Source: JABWBH01 sp964526695
GTDB lineage: Bacteria > Planctomycetota > Phycisphaerae > UBA1845
DNA length: 64,000 nt
Assembly (NCBI GenBank): GCA_964526695.1
Contig: CAZGJA010000003.1
Coordinates: 1-64,000 of the forward strand
Reading direction: 5' to 3'
Positions 19,604 through 28,391 of this stretch are shown here, one piece after another. The notes under the pieces are model-generated. The model saw nothing but the letters and a program-made list of their open reading frames with translations, did no database searches and had not been told where the DNA came from. A program made the translations under genes and the position numbers. Within the stretch, counting starts at the first letter, position 1, and each line of letters opens with the position of its first letter.

Positions 19604-21316
19604 GTGGCGGAAACCAGGGAAGCAGCAGACCTCGAATCCGGAGCGCCGCCTCGTCCGCCTGCCACGCCGGTCGAGTCCGTGCGCGAGACGCTGGACTCCA
19701 TCGTCGTGGCGTTCATCCTGGCGTTCGTGTTCCGCGCGTTCGTGGTCGAGGCGTTCGTCATTCCCACCGGCTCGATGGCGCCCACGCTGTACGGCGAGCA
19801 CGGCTCAATCACCTGCGAGGACTGCGGGTACTCGTTCGCCTATGGATTGCAGCAAAGCACGAACGGCTCCGGCCCCGTGCAGCGCGGCAGCATCGCCACC
19901 TGCCCGAACTGCCGCTACCCCAACCGGAACTTGCGGTTCAATGATCAGGAGCGCATGTCCGAGGCGGGCGATCGCATCCTCGTGCTGAAGTGGCCTCTCG
20001 ACATGGGGCTCGAGTCGCTCAAGATGCACCGCTGGGACGTGGTGGTGTTCAAGGACCCCAAGGACGGCTCGACGAATTTCATCAAGCGGATGATCGGGAT
20101 GCCCGACGAGGTACTGTGCATCCTCGACGGCGACGTGTACGCCGCGCCGCTGGCGGAGCTGTCGTCCTCCACCCGCACGGCCCTCGACGCGTTTCTTCTG
20201 CGGAAGTTGGAGGCGCAGGCGTCGCAGGAGCGCGTTCAGCTTCGCCCGCTGCCCGACGCCGCTTTCGAGGAGCTGGACGCGCGCCTGCGGATCCTGCGCA
20301 AGACTTCCGTCGCCCAGCAATCGCTGTGGTTCAACGTGTACGATGACGACTTCCGCCCGCGCGGTAAGGAGAAGGGCCTCCGCCAGCCGCACTGGCAGCC
20401 GATGGGCAGCTCATCCAACTGGAACGTGCGGGAGCGCACCCTGAAGTTTGACGGTCCCACGGCGGAAAGCGACGGCATCGTCCTGCGCGACGCGCACTTC
20501 GCGGACGACTACGCTTACAACCTCGGCGACGAGGGAGTCTACGGGGTGGAGGATCAGCGCGTGCGCTTTCTTCTGGAACCCGCCTCCACTGAAGGTTCCG
20601 TCCGAGTGGCCCTCACCAAACTCGACACGACATGGACGGGGACGATCGGTTTGGATGGGGCGGTCACCATCACGGCGGAGAAAGGTGGAAAGCCGGCGCT
20701 TCCGCCGCTGGAAGCCAAGGTGACGGGCATCAAGTCTGGCAGCCCAATCGAGGTGGCATTCGAGATCGTGGACTACCGCGTGGCGCTGACGCTGGGCGGG
20801 AAAGAGGTTCTGGCCACAACGGAAGATCAGTTCTCGCCCAACGTGCGGGCGATTCGGCTCAACCCGCCCGACCGGGACCGCCAGCTCGATCAGCCGCCCC
20901 GCGTGTACGGCGATCATGCGACATTTGAGATTCGTCATCTGACGGTGGACCGAGACGTGTTCTATCGCACGCCGGAGCCGGACTCGCACGACTACCCCGG
21001 CTTCGACATGGGGATTCTCCGCGGCGTCGGCGTGTGGGCCTCGCGGAACAACCCGATCATGCTGCGCGGGAACGAGTATTTCTGCATGGGCGACAACAGC
21101 CCGCAGAGCCACGACTCCCGCCTGTGGACGCAGATCGGCCCGCATCTCGTCGGGCGCGACGGCGGATATCAGATGGGCACGGTGCTGGAGGATCAGCTCA
21201 TCGGACGGGCGTTCTTCGTGTATTGGCCCAGCGGGCATCGCATCAGCGACCGCATCCCGGGGCTGGGGCGCTTTGGGGTGATTCCTAACGTCGGCGACAT
21301 GCGATGGATACGTTGA
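19604..21316 (+). CDS. lepB: signal peptidase I, large planctomycete-type form
   Basis: 570 residues from a GTG with AAGGA 7 bases upstream. One N-terminal transmembrane helix (SIVVAFILAFVFRAFVVEAF) leads into the catalytic Ser57 in IPTGSMAPTLYG. The general-base Lys161 is in TNFIKRMIGMPDE, and the C-terminal box is YFCMGDNSPQSHDSRLW. Two features are unusual against the roughly 320-residue E. coli enzyme: a possible zinc site just behind the catalytic Ser (Cys71, Cys74, Cys100, Cys103), and about 250 extra residues of mainly beta sequence between the Lys and the last box. It releases exported proteins from their leader at the membrane. Confidence 0.93.
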   Translation: MAETREAADLESGAPPRPPATPVESVRETLDSIVVAFILAFVFRAFVVEAFVIPTGSMAPTLYGEHGSITCEDCGYSFAYGLQQSTNGSGPVQRGSIATCPNCRYPNRNLRFNDQERMSEAGDRILVLKWPLDMGLESLKMHRWDVVVFKDPKDGSTNFIKRMIGMPDEVLCILDGDVYAAPLAELSSSTRTALDAFLLRKLEAQASQERVQLRPLPDAAFEELDARLRILRKTSVAQQSLWFNVYDDDFRPRGKEKGLRQPHWQPMGSSSNWNVRERTLKFDGPTAESDGIVLRDAHFADDYAYNLGDEGVYGVEDQRVRFLLEPASTEGSVRVALTKLDTTWTGTIGLDGAVTITAEKGGKPALPPLEAKVTGIKSGSPIEVAFEIVDYRVALTLGGKEVLATTEDQFSPNVRAIRLNPPDRDRQLDQPPRVYGDHATFEIRHLTVDRDVFYRTPEPDSHDYPGFDMGILRGVGVWASRNNPIMLRGNEYFCMGDNSPQSHDSRLWTQIGPHLVGRDGGYQMGTVLEDQLIGRAFFVYWPSGHRISDRIPGLGRFGVIPNVGDMRWIR

Positions 21317-21327
21317 GGTTCGCGGAG

Positions 21328-21347
21328 TTATCCACAGGTTTTCCACA
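21328..21347 (+). promoter_or_regulatory. pair of DnaA-box-like sites
   Basis: TTATCCACA (a perfect match to the classic DnaA box) is followed after 2 bases by TTTTCCACA, 12 bases behind lepB. The 290-base gap up to lptB is somewhat less GC-rich. Two sites alone are not an origin; they could regulate lptB or titrate DnaA. Confidence 0.35.
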
Positions 21348-21570
21348 GGGCCTACGGCTGTTGCATCGTGCCGAGTTTCACAGGTGACTCCGAGTATTGG
21401 GCCGACGAGGGCGTCTTTGCCGCTCGGTGAACTCGTTGGCGGATTTCGCATAACCCTTTTCAATCGCGGAGCTTGCACGCACGAATCGCCGCCCAATGCG
21501 ACGAGATCGCTAACGGGCCCCCTTTCCGCGTGCTCCAATTGATGTTAGCGTGACGTTGGCGCGCGGTTCT

Positions 21571-21589
21571 CACAGGGCAGCGCCCTGTG
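21571..21589. terminator. hairpin upstream of lptB
   Basis: CACAGGGC-AGC-GCCCTGTG is a perfect 8-bp stem ending 21 bases before the lptB start. It is not followed by a T-run on the plus strand, so it may be a regulatory hairpin or a repeat rather than a terminator. Confidence 0.35.
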
Positions 21590-21609
21590 GCCACTGATCG
21601 TAACCCTTT

Positions 21610-22362
21610 ATGTCCGACGAGTTTTTGCTCGAAGCGAAAGACCTGGTCAAACGATACAACGGCCGCACGGTCGTGGATCGGCTCTCGTTCCACGTCCGCC
21701 GGGGGGAGATCGTCGGTCTGCTCGGGCGCAACGGGGCGGGGAAGACGACGAGCTTCCGGATGACCGTGGGCATCGTCGATCCCGACGGGGGGATCGTCCA
21801 GTTCGAAGGCCGCGACGTCAGCGCGCTGCCGATGTACCGCCGGGCGCAGGCGGGCATGGGCTACCTCTCGCAGGAGCCGAGCGTCTTCCGCAAGCTCACC
21901 GTGCGGCAGAACCTCCTGGCCATCCTCGAGACGATGGGCGATCTGACCCGGGCGGAGCGCATGGAGCAGGCCGGTCAGTTGATCGAGCAGTTCGGACTCA
22001 AGCAGCAGCGGGACCAGATGGCGGGCCTGCTGTCGGGCGGGGAGCGGCGCAAGCTGGAGATCGCGCGGGCGCTGGTGACCGACCCGAAGCTCATCATGCT
22101 CGACGAGCCGTTCAGCGGCGTGGACCCCAAGTCCGTCGAGGACCTGCAGGAGGAAATCCTCAAGCTCAAGAAGAAGGGCATCGCCATCCTGCTGACCGAC
22201 CACAACGTCCGGGAAACGCTCCGCGTCACCGACCGCAGCTACATCATTCACGAGGGGCGCCTGCTCGCCGAAGGCACGCCACGCACCATCGTGCAGAACG
22301 AACGCGTGCGCGAGACGTATCTGGGCAACACCTTCCGCGGCGACGAGTTCGATAACCGGTGA
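21610..22362 (+). CDS. lptB: LPS export ABC transporter ATP-binding protein
   Basis: 250 residues. It is the ATPase of the LptBFG complex that pulls lipopolysaccharide from the inner membrane. Walker A is LLGRNGAGKTTSFRM, the Q-loop region is GYLSQEPSVFRKLTVRQNLL, the signature is LLSGGERRKLEIARAL, and Walker B is LIMLDEPFSGVDP with the LptB-type switch ILLTDHNVRETLRVTDRSYI. FRMTVGIVDPDGG and the tail VRETYLGNTF also fit LptB. No other lpt gene is adjacent. Its presence agrees with a diderm, LPS-bearing planctomycete. Confidence 0.93.
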   Translation: MSDEFLLEAKDLVKRYNGRTVVDRLSFHVRRGEIVGLLGRNGAGKTTSFRMTVGIVDPDGGIVQFEGRDVSALPMYRRAQAGMGYLSQEPSVFRKLTVRQNLLAILETMGDLTRAERMEQAGQLIEQFGLKQQRDQMAGLLSGGERRKLEIARALVTDPKLIMLDEPFSGVDPKSVEDLQEEILKLKKKGIAILLTDHNVRETLRVTDRSYIIHEGRLLAEGTPRTIVQNERVRETYLGNTFRGDEFDNR

Positions 22363-22552
22363 GGCGCCACGGACTGCGTCAGGTCATGTCCTCGCGTGCT
22401 CCTTGCAGCGTGTTTCATGCCTGTCACAAGGCTGCGCAGAGTCTGCTGGGCGATTGACCCTCCACGTCTGCATCCCGAAGATAGAGAAAAGCGAAGTGCG
22501 CTCGCCGCATCGCGCTCACGCGACGGGCGGCGACAGGCAGCGAGGAGGCGAC

Positions 22553-23236
22553 ATGAAGAGCAAGATCCTGCTCATATCGGAAACGGTGGTGGTGCTGGCC
22601 ATCGGCGTCGGCGCCGGGCTGGCGTACAACACGCGGCAAGGGCAGCACGGCAAGCCGCACGTCGATTTACATCAGCAGTATTTTTACCGCCCCGCCGCGC
22701 ATGAACCGTCGTACGCTCCCGCGCCCGGCACGAGTTCAGGCGACGCCGCCGCGATCACGCAAGCGAGCATGGCCGACGAGACCAACGGCGCCGCAGATGC
22801 AAGTGGCGCGGCCGAGGACGGCACGAGCAGCGACGGCAAACCGCACGCCAAGCATGAATTCAACACCATCGACACCGCAAGCGTCGAGGCGATCGTGGAC
22901 GGTAGCGACCCGGCCTCGGCGAACACGCTCATCATCGACGCGCGCGACACCGAGCACTACGAATCGGGCCGCATCCCCGGCGCGGTCCGCTGTTACTTCT
23001 CAACCCTGGAGGAGGATTTCCAGTCCATCAAGGAACTGGCCGTGGACGCCGGCTACCAGCTCGTCATCTATTGCAACGGCGGCGAGTGTGAGGACAGCCT
23101 CAACCTGTGCCGCGCGCTCGTGCTGGAACGCGGGGTTCCCAAGGAGAACATCCATCTCTACGAGGACGGATGGGAGGCGTGGAACAAGGACGGTCGCCCG
23201 ACGGAAACCGGCCCGAAAGATGGGGAGGAATCATGA
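22553..23236 (+). CDS. membrane-anchored rhodanese-domain protein
   Basis: 227 residues from ATG 22553, with AGGAGG 5 bases upstream. One N-terminal helix (ILLISETVVVLAIGVGAGLA) anchors a low-complexity linker of about 80 residues and a rhodanese domain: TLIIDARDTEHYESGRIPGA, then LVIYCNGGECEDSLNLCRAL with the active-site Cys of the CxxxxR-like loop. It probably faces the periplasm and handles sulfur or redox groups. Its stop overlaps the start of the DoxX/MauE gene (ATGA), a pairing that suggests a joint redox function. Confidence 0.85.
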   Translation: MKSKILLISETVVVLAIGVGAGLAYNTRQGQHGKPHVDLHQQYFYRPAAHEPSYAPAPGTSSGDAAAITQASMADETNGAADASGAAEDGTSSDGKPHAKHEFNTIDTASVEAIVDGSDPASANTLIIDARDTEHYESGRIPGAVRCYFSTLEEDFQSIKELAVDAGYQLVIYCNGGECEDSLNLCRALVLERGVPKENIHLYEDGWEAWNKDGRPTETGPKDGEES

Positions 23237-23895
23237 CGACGACCGCACCCATGCGATCCTCGGGCACGACGACGCCAGGCTCGCCAGCGCCGCCGGGCAC
23301 GACGGCCTTGACAGGCGTATCCGCACCGACCGGCGCGCCGCAGCGCGGACAGGATGGGGCGGCATCGAGGCCGCTGATCGTGAGGCGCACGCTCTGGCAG
23401 CGTTTCGACGGCACGGGCTTTCCGCTGGTGGCGTCGCGGCTTGCGGTCGCCGGAATGTTCGCCTGGCTGGCGATCGGCAAGTTGACGCAAGATCCGCACA
23501 CGTTTGCCAAGTTTGTGAAGATGTACGGCCTGCTGCCGCAGGATCCGCCGGAGCTGATCAACGCGGTCACGATCGTGATGCCGTGGCTGGAGCTGGCCTG
23601 CGCCGCCGCGATCCTGCTCGGAGTCTGCTTGCGCGGCGCATCGCTGGTGAGTTTTGTACTGCTGGCGGTGTTCACGCCGGCGATCTACATGCACGGCCTG
23701 GAGCTGTTCAATCAAGGGCAGTTTCAGCGGTTGTGGGACATCGAGTTCGACTGCGGCTGCGGCGTGGGCAAGCAGTGGTGGGTCGGCAAGATGGCGGGCA
23801 ATCTCGGCTTGATGCTGGCGTCGTGGATCATCTTCAAATCGCGGTCACGGGCGCTGTGCCTGTCCGCCAAGATCTTCGGCAACCCGGTTGCGTAG
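23233..23895 (+). CDS. MauE/DoxX-family redox-associated membrane protein
   Basis: 220 residues from ATG 23233 inside the ATGA overlap. A proline/threonine-rich start of about 60 residues is followed by four hydrophobic helices (LVASRLAVAGMFAWLAIGKL; TIVMPWLELACAAAILLGVC; LVSFVLLAVFTPAIYMHG; MAGNLGLMLASWIIF) and the motif EFDCGCGVGKQWW. The CxC in that position is typical of the MauE/DoxX redox-associated group. With the rhodanese next door it may form a membrane thiol-handling pair. Confidence 0.82.
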   Translation: MTTTAPMRSSGTTTPGSPAPPGTTALTGVSAPTGAPQRGQDGAASRPLIVRRTLWQRFDGTGFPLVASRLAVAGMFAWLAIGKLTQDPHTFAKFVKMYGLLPQDPPELINAVTIVMPWLELACAAAILLGVCLRGASLVSFVLLAVFTPAIYMHGLELFNQGQFQRLWDIEFDCGCGVGKQWWVGKMAGNLGLMLASWIIFKSRSRALCLSAKIFGNPVA

Positions 23896-23972
23896 CCCGG
23901 GGTGGCATGCCGGCCCTTCCGCGCGGCGCCGGTCAGGAGGCGGTTCATCAGAACCGCGCCCCGCGAGCTCGC

Positions 23973-24572
23973 TCATTCCGCCGACTCGCCCTTTCGCTCA
24001 TTTCGCTCATTTCGCTCGTCGGCGCTTCCCCGGCGCATGGCTTCCTTCTCCGTTTTCATCAGGATGGCCTCGCCCTTCTCGCGATTGAGCCTTGCTGAAA
24101 ACTCTCCGAAGCAGAGGATTTGCTTGGTGTATGCCCAGCCCATCAGCACCATGTACGACTGCTGCAGGCCGCGGAACTCAAAGCGACCGTGCAGTTCGTC
24201 CTTGCCGAAGTCCCACACCGCCGCCACGCCGTCGATGGAAGCGAAGCGCGTGTTGGACAGCCCCTGGCGGTTGCGCCCGCGGACGGTGCGGGTGTTGAAG
24301 GGATACGTCCGCGCGTCGCCGGCGGGCAGACCCTCGAGCACGAGCGAGAGGTGGAATTCCTCCTGGTTGACGCCAGGGCGGAGGAACTTCTTCTGCACGG
24401 TCATGGCGATGCAGAGTTCCTGGGCGTCGTTGATCCAGTAATAGCATTCCTTCGGCGAAAACTCGTAGATCAGCGGTCCCGTGGGGCTGATGCGCTGGAA
24501 GTTGAGCGGCACGATGCTGACGCTGGCGCTGCCCGCGCAGCCGCCGAGCAGTAGCAGCGCCGCCGCGATCAT
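23973..24572 (-). CDS. hypothetical lipoprotein
   Basis: 199 residues from ATG 24572, the start that gives a short lipoprotein leader (MIAAALLLLGGCAGSASV, lipobox LGGC). A longer frame from 24692 would place about 40 arginine-rich residues before it. The body shows FSPKECYYWINDAQELCIAM and GRFEFRGLQQSYMVLMGWAY. The C-terminus is charged, with a repeat (ADERNERNERKGE) encoded by GCTCATTTC units on the plus strand. The family is not recognised. Confidence 0.6.
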   Translation of the reverse strand: MIAAALLLLGGCAGSASVSIVPLNFQRISPTGPLIYEFSPKECYYWINDAQELCIAMTVQKKFLRPGVNQEEFHLSLVLEGLPAGDARTYPFNTRTVRGRNRQGLSNTRFASIDGVAAVWDFGKDELHGRFEFRGLQQSYMVLMGWAYTKQILCFGEFSARLNREKGEAILMKTEKEAMRRGSADERNERNERKGESAE

Positions 24573-24759
24573 TGTCACGCCGACCCCCGTAGACGCTCGG
24601 CGGCGCCATCGCCGGCAGAACTCATGATGTCCAAAGCGCAGGTTCCTCACGATGCCGTGATTGTGACGCGGTGACGGGCGACTGCCAACCATGAGGTTAT
24701 CGCGCTGCGCACAGCGACAGGCGTCCCGTCCACCAAGGCGTGAAGCATGGCGCGCGCGT

Positions 24760-25437
24760 TCACGACGCCGCCGGCGCCGGTCGCGCGGTCCAGGCGAGAT
24801 ATCCGCTGGGCACGGGTTGGACCTGAATGGTTCCGAACTTCAGCTCTTCCAGCAGCCCCGCGATCTCGCCGCGCCGATAGAAGTGCGTCGGGCAGCCGCG
24901 AAGAGCGTAGCGCAACTTCCGCAGCGGTGAGCGCACCAGCGTCCAACCCGGGAAGCTGCCGTAAACGACTTGCTCCGCGAACGAGGCCATGTGCGCCAGC
25001 ACCGGGCCCGCATCGAGTACGTAGTCGAACAGCCCGACCGCGCCGACAAGGTCGAATCGCTCGCCGCGCGGCAGGTGAATGAAATCGAGATGGCGGAACT
25101 CGCACCGGTCGGCCACGCCGGCGCGGCGCGCCAGCTCCGTCGCCTGCTCGATCATAGGCGCGGAAATGTCCACGCCGACGAGCCGCTCGACGCCCTGCCG
25201 CGCCAGCCACACCGTGTTGCGCCCGCTCCCGCAGCCCACGTCCAGCACCGTGCGGCAGCCGTGCTGCCGGGCAAGTTCAAGCATCCGGTCGCGGCGCAGC
25301 GCGACGGCCTTGCGGAACACGCGGTTGAACGCGCGCAGGAGCGGCGACGGCGGATCGTAGAACGCGTCATAGGCCTCGACGCGCCGATCGAAGAACGTGC
25401 GGACCTTGGCGGCGTGTTCAGAGGAGTCCGTGTGCAT
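24760..25437 (-). CDS. SAM-dependent class I methyltransferase
   Basis: 225 residues from ATG 25437 (GAGG 9 bases upstream; a TTG at 25461 is an alternative). The AdoMet site is TVLDVGCGSGRNTVWLARQG with VGVDISAPMIEQA (motifs I and post-I) and RFDLVGAVGLFDYVLD (motif II region). It starts TDSSEHAAKVRTFFDRRVEA, typical of small-molecule methyltransferases of the UbiE/COQ5-like group. Its start overlaps the deacetylase stop by 20 bases, so it may modify a glycan or lipid made by the same operon. The substrate is unknown. Confidence 0.85.
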   Translation of the reverse strand: MHTDSSEHAAKVRTFFDRRVEAYDAFYDPPSPLLRAFNRVFRKAVALRRDRMLELARQHGCRTVLDVGCGSGRNTVWLARQGVERLVGVDISAPMIEQATELARRAGVADRCEFRHLDFIHLPRGERFDLVGAVGLFDYVLDAGPVLAHMASFAEQVVYGSFPGWTLVRSPLRKLRYALRGCPTHFYRRGEIAGLLEELKFGTIQVQPVPSGYLAWTARPAPAAS

Positions 25438-26287
25438 GAAGATAATCCTCGGCAGCGACAAATCGATGGCGCGCGAGCATCGCGTCCAGCTTGCGGAACA
25501 TCGAGGCGCGCCCCAGGTTCTGCGTCAGGCTCCGCTTGACCGTCTCCATCGACCAGCCTGCCGCTCGCGTAGCGCAAAGCCGGTGCGCGTCGAACTCGTA
25601 AGGATGAAAGTATGTCACCACGGGCCGGGATTCTCCGTTGATGCTCTTTACCACATGGTCCAGAAGACGCAGGGGCGACACGCGCCAGTATCCTCCGCCC
25701 GCGACGGGCCAGCGCCGCCCTCGCCACACGATCGTCGCCAGCGGCAGCTCAACAAGCCGACGCCCGTCCCGTTCGCGCGCCACGTGCGGCGCCAGCGGCG
25801 CGCCGGGAATGCCGTACCGCCGGCCCCGCATAGGAAACACGCTTGAATCATACCGCAGCCCCGCATCCATGCAGACCTCGTAAAACGCTTCAAGCTGATC
25901 GCCGGGCACGCTGAACGCCGGCGCGCGATATCCCAGCACCGCCCGCCCCGTCACGTCCGCCAGCCAGCCGAGGGAGCGCCGAAGATCCTCGGCGAACGCA
26001 GACAATCCGGTGCGGCTGAGAAGCTCGTGGCCCCAGCCGTGGCTGGCGATCTCGTGGCCGGCGTCGGCGATGCGCTGTACGAGGTCCGGTCGATGGGCGA
26101 GAGACTTGCCGAGGCAGAAGAACGTCGCGCGAACGGTACGACGCGCGAGCAAGGCGAGCAGGCGGTCAAGCTGCGCGGCCAGCACATCGGAGTGCAACTT
26201 CCCGGCGCCCAGCACCTGATCGCCGACGAGCTGGTACCAGTCTTCGACGTCGAAGGTGAGAATGTTGGCAGGCGGCGCGTTGGACAT
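25418..26287 (-). CDS. polysaccharide deacetylase (DUF3473-type)
   Basis: 289 residues from ATG 26287. The NodB-type fold begins ILTFDVEDWYQLVGDQ with the catalytic and metal Asp residues. It continues with RATFFCLGKSLAHRPDLV, the metal His pair in EIASHGWGHELLSRTG, and GYRAPAFSVPGD. The C-terminal YFHPYEFDAHRL is typical of the DUF3473 group seen in exopolysaccharide/PEP-CTERM loci. No exosortase gene is visible in the window. Upstream lie 260 bases with a dispersed repeat (26433-26472). It probably deacetylates an exported or cell-surface glycan. Confidence 0.87.
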   Translation of the reverse strand: MSNAPPANILTFDVEDWYQLVGDQVLGAGKLHSDVLAAQLDRLLALLARRTVRATFFCLGKSLAHRPDLVQRIADAGHEIASHGWGHELLSRTGLSAFAEDLRRSLGWLADVTGRAVLGYRAPAFSVPGDQLEAFYEVCMDAGLRYDSSVFPMRGRRYGIPGAPLAPHVARERDGRRLVELPLATIVWRGRRWPVAGGGYWRVSPLRLLDHVVKSINGESRPVVTYFHPYEFDAHRLCATRAAGWSMETVKRSLTQNLGRASMFRKLDAMLARHRFVAAEDYLHAHGLL

Positions 26288-26432
26288 GAGCTGAAGCTGA
26301 CTTGGCTGCGACACGACGACCCTGGGTTGCGTTGCTGTGACCGGCTCGCCGGCAGTATAGCGGCAAGCGCGTGTCCGTGCGTGACGGTTTCGGTGGCGAG
26401 GGGGCAACGCTGTCGAACTCTGGCGATGCCCG

Positions 26433-26472
26433 GCGTTGGGTGGCACGGTCTGGCGTACTCGCCAGGCCGTGG
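26433..26472 (+). repeat. TGGCGTACTCGCCA element
   Basis: CGTTGGGTGGCACGGTCTGG then CGTACTCGCCAGGCCGTGG, nearly identical to 17492-17530. A GC-rich palindrome repeated across the window, between the deacetylase and the DUF35 gene. Confidence 0.8.
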
Positions 26473-26547
26473 CGGGCGGAACCGGGCAACGAACGCGCGC
26501 CCTCGTGTTCCACGGGTGCGTTGCGTCTGACGCGTGCCACGGGCCGA

Positions 26548-27021
26548 CTATGCCGGCACCCAGGCGAGATCGAGAATCGTGTTCGTCGGGCGCTGGGTGT
26601 TGAACACCGCGCGCACCTTCATGCCGATCTGAGGCTCGCCTTCCTTAAGCCAGCTCATCAGTTTGGTGCAGACGCCCTCCAGTTCCACGCTGATCAGCGG
26701 AGTTCCCGGCGGCAGCTTGAAAAGCTCGCCGGGGTACCTGACGACGCTCCAGGTGAAGACCCGGCCCGTCTGAGGCGCCTCGGCCCATTCCATTTCGTGC
26801 CAGCAATCCGGGCACTCGCAGCGCGGCGGCAGCCACAGGCGCTTCTCGCGGCAGGAGCGATTCGAGCAGCGCGTGCCCATCAGCATGCTCTGGCGCAATG
26901 CGTTGAAAAACCGCCCCCAGCCGCCGTACGAGTGGAAGTGCGACCAGGTTTTGGGATTGCGGATGACGAACGGATCCTCTTCCAACTGCTCGATGACGGT
27001 GGAAGGCCAGGGAATACTCAT
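26548..27021 (-). CDS. Zn-ribbon OB-fold protein (DUF35), thiolase partner
   Basis: 157 residues. A rubredoxin-like zinc ribbon (CSNRSC...CECPDCWHEM) near residues 45-75 is followed by an OB-fold (GRVFTWSVVRYP; PLISVELEGVCTKLMSWLKE). This is the DUF35 plan. DUF35 proteins form complexes with thiolases and channel or hold the acyl-CoA substrate. Its ATG overlaps the stop of the thiolase gene by 4 bases (ATGA), which supports this partnership. Confidence 0.87.
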   Translation of the reverse strand: MSIPWPSTVIEQLEEDPFVIRNPKTWSHFHSYGGWGRFFNALRQSMLMGTRCSNRSCREKRLWLPPRCECPDCWHEMEWAEAPQTGRVFTWSVVRYPGELFKLPPGTPLISVELEGVCTKLMSWLKEGEPQIGMKVRAVFNTQRPTNTILDLAWVPA

Positions 27022-28391
27022 GAGGGTTTCTCCAGAATCGCGCAGGTCACGTGGCTTCCGGTTCCCGCGTGGCTGATCGCGCAGCCGCGGCGGGCGTTTT
27101 TCACTTGCAGACTCCGCCAGTCCGCGGGTTTAGTCTTGCCGTAGCGCGCCCAGCGTGTGGGGTCTCCGTGGAACTTGTCATACTTGCCCTGCAGTTGCCA
27201 AAGAAGCTCGACCAACTGGAAGATGCCGGTGGCGCCGACGGCGTGCATCGTGCCGATCAGTCCGCCGGAGAGGTTGGTCGGCAGCCGGCCTTCGTAGTAG
27301 GCGTCTCCGGATTCGATGAACTCGCGCCCGCGCCCATAGGGTCGCAGACCGATGTCCTCATACGTTTGCACGTCGCTGATGGTGAAGGCGTCGTGCGTTT
27401 CGAGCAGGTCGAAGTCTTCCAAGGGGTCTTGAATGCCGGCCATGTGGTAGGCCAGGTACGCCGCCATCCGCGACGCGAGGAAAGAGCTGAAGCCGGGCCA
27501 GTCCGTGCGCCTCTTGCCGAAGTACTCTTTGTAAGTCGCTTCGTTTTCGTTGGGCAGAAGGAGGATGGGCATTGCGCGCCGGTCCGCCGTTCGCAGCGTA
27601 TGGGAACCGCCGCAGATCGCGGTTAGCTTGATCGGCTGGTCGGTGAAGCGGTGCGCCGTCTCTTCATCACAGACGAGCAGCACGGCCGCTCCCACGCTCA
27701 TCACACAGCATTCGAGAAACGCGAGCGGATGTGAGACGATTTCGTTTTTCAACACGTCGGCGATCGTGTACTTGCCCGGGTTCTGGGCATAGGGCGAAGA
27801 GCACGCATACTCGTGGTTCTTGCAGGCGATTCGCGCCAGGGTCTCGCGCGGCACGCTGTTCTCATACTGATACCGCTGGGCCATGAGGGCATAGTAGGCC
27901 GCGTACATCCACCCCAGCTCGCTCTCGAAGTCCTTGCACGCCGCGGAGGCGATGTAGGAGTTGCCCACCTTCGTGGAGACCTCGTCCATGCGCTCCCAGC
28001 CGACGACGGGCACGCAGGACGCGTAGCCGGACGCGACGGCCTGCGCGGCCGCGAGTACGGCGGAACCGCCGGTGGCGCCGCCGGTCTTGACCTCGATGTT
28101 GCCCAGCGGGTCGAACCCGAGGTAGTCATGGACCTTGGCGGCGGCGAGGAGCTGATCGCCGAAGTGATCGGCGAATTGCGAATACACGCACCAGTTGACG
28201 CTTCGCCGCACCTGCTCGGGATCGACTTTCAGGTCGTTCTCCTCCACGGCCATGCGCAGCGCTTCCACGCAAAGCTGGCAGGAGTTCTTTTCCGGGTAGC
28301 GCTTGCGGTAGTCGGTGATCCCGCCGGCGACGACGTACACCGGTCTCTCGAACCTGGGTATTCGCAGATTTCCGTTCCCGAAGTGAATCAT
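27018..28391 (-). CDS. thiolase-superfamily protein lacking the usual nucleophile Cys
   Basis: 457 residues from ATG 28391 (GGGAG 7-8 bases upstream). The thiolase fold shows NIEVKTGGATGGSAVLAAAQ, LETHDAFTISDVQTYED and ISHAGTGSHVTCAILEKP. In SCP2-like thiolases the first block normally reads ACATG or similar with the nucleophilic Cys; here Gly-Gly stands there. The histidine of LETHDAF is kept, and GHPxGATG is replaced by GTMHAVGATG. The enzyme may catalyse a decarboxylative or non-acylating reaction, or be a scaffold. It is first in the operon with DUF35. Its upstream side is a 1.5 kb non-coding region. Confidence 0.82.
   Translation of the reverse strand: MIHFGNGNLRIPRFERPVYVVAGGITDYRKRYPEKNSCQLCVEALRMAVEENDLKVDPEQVRRSVNWCVYSQFADHFGDQLLAAAKVHDYLGFDPLGNIEVKTGGATGGSAVLAAAQAVASGYASCVPVVGWERMDEVSTKVGNSYIASAACKDFESELGWMYAAYYALMAQRYQYENSVPRETLARIACKNHEYACSSPYAQNPGKYTIADVLKNEIVSHPLAFLECCVMSVGAAVLLVCDEETAHRFTDQPIKLTAICGGSHTLRTADRRAMPILLLPNENEATYKEYFGKRRTDWPGFSSFLASRMAAYLAYHMAGIQDPLEDFDLLETHDAFTISDVQTYEDIGLRPYGRGREFIESGDAYYEGRLPTNLSGGLIGTMHAVGATGIFQLVELLWQLQGKYDKFHGDPTRWARYGKTKPADWRSLQVKNARRGCAISHAGTGSHVTCAILEKPS

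Noticed and set aside
21328..21347. Replication origin at the DnaA-box pair
   Set aside because: Only two boxes, no dnaA, dnaN or AT-rich unwinding region, and the neighbours are lepB and lptB. Kept as a minor regulatory feature.
25418..26287. A PEP-CTERM/exosortase locus around the polysaccharide deacetylase
   Set aside because: No exosortase, PEP-CTERM protein or polymerase gene is in the window; only the deacetylase resembles such loci.
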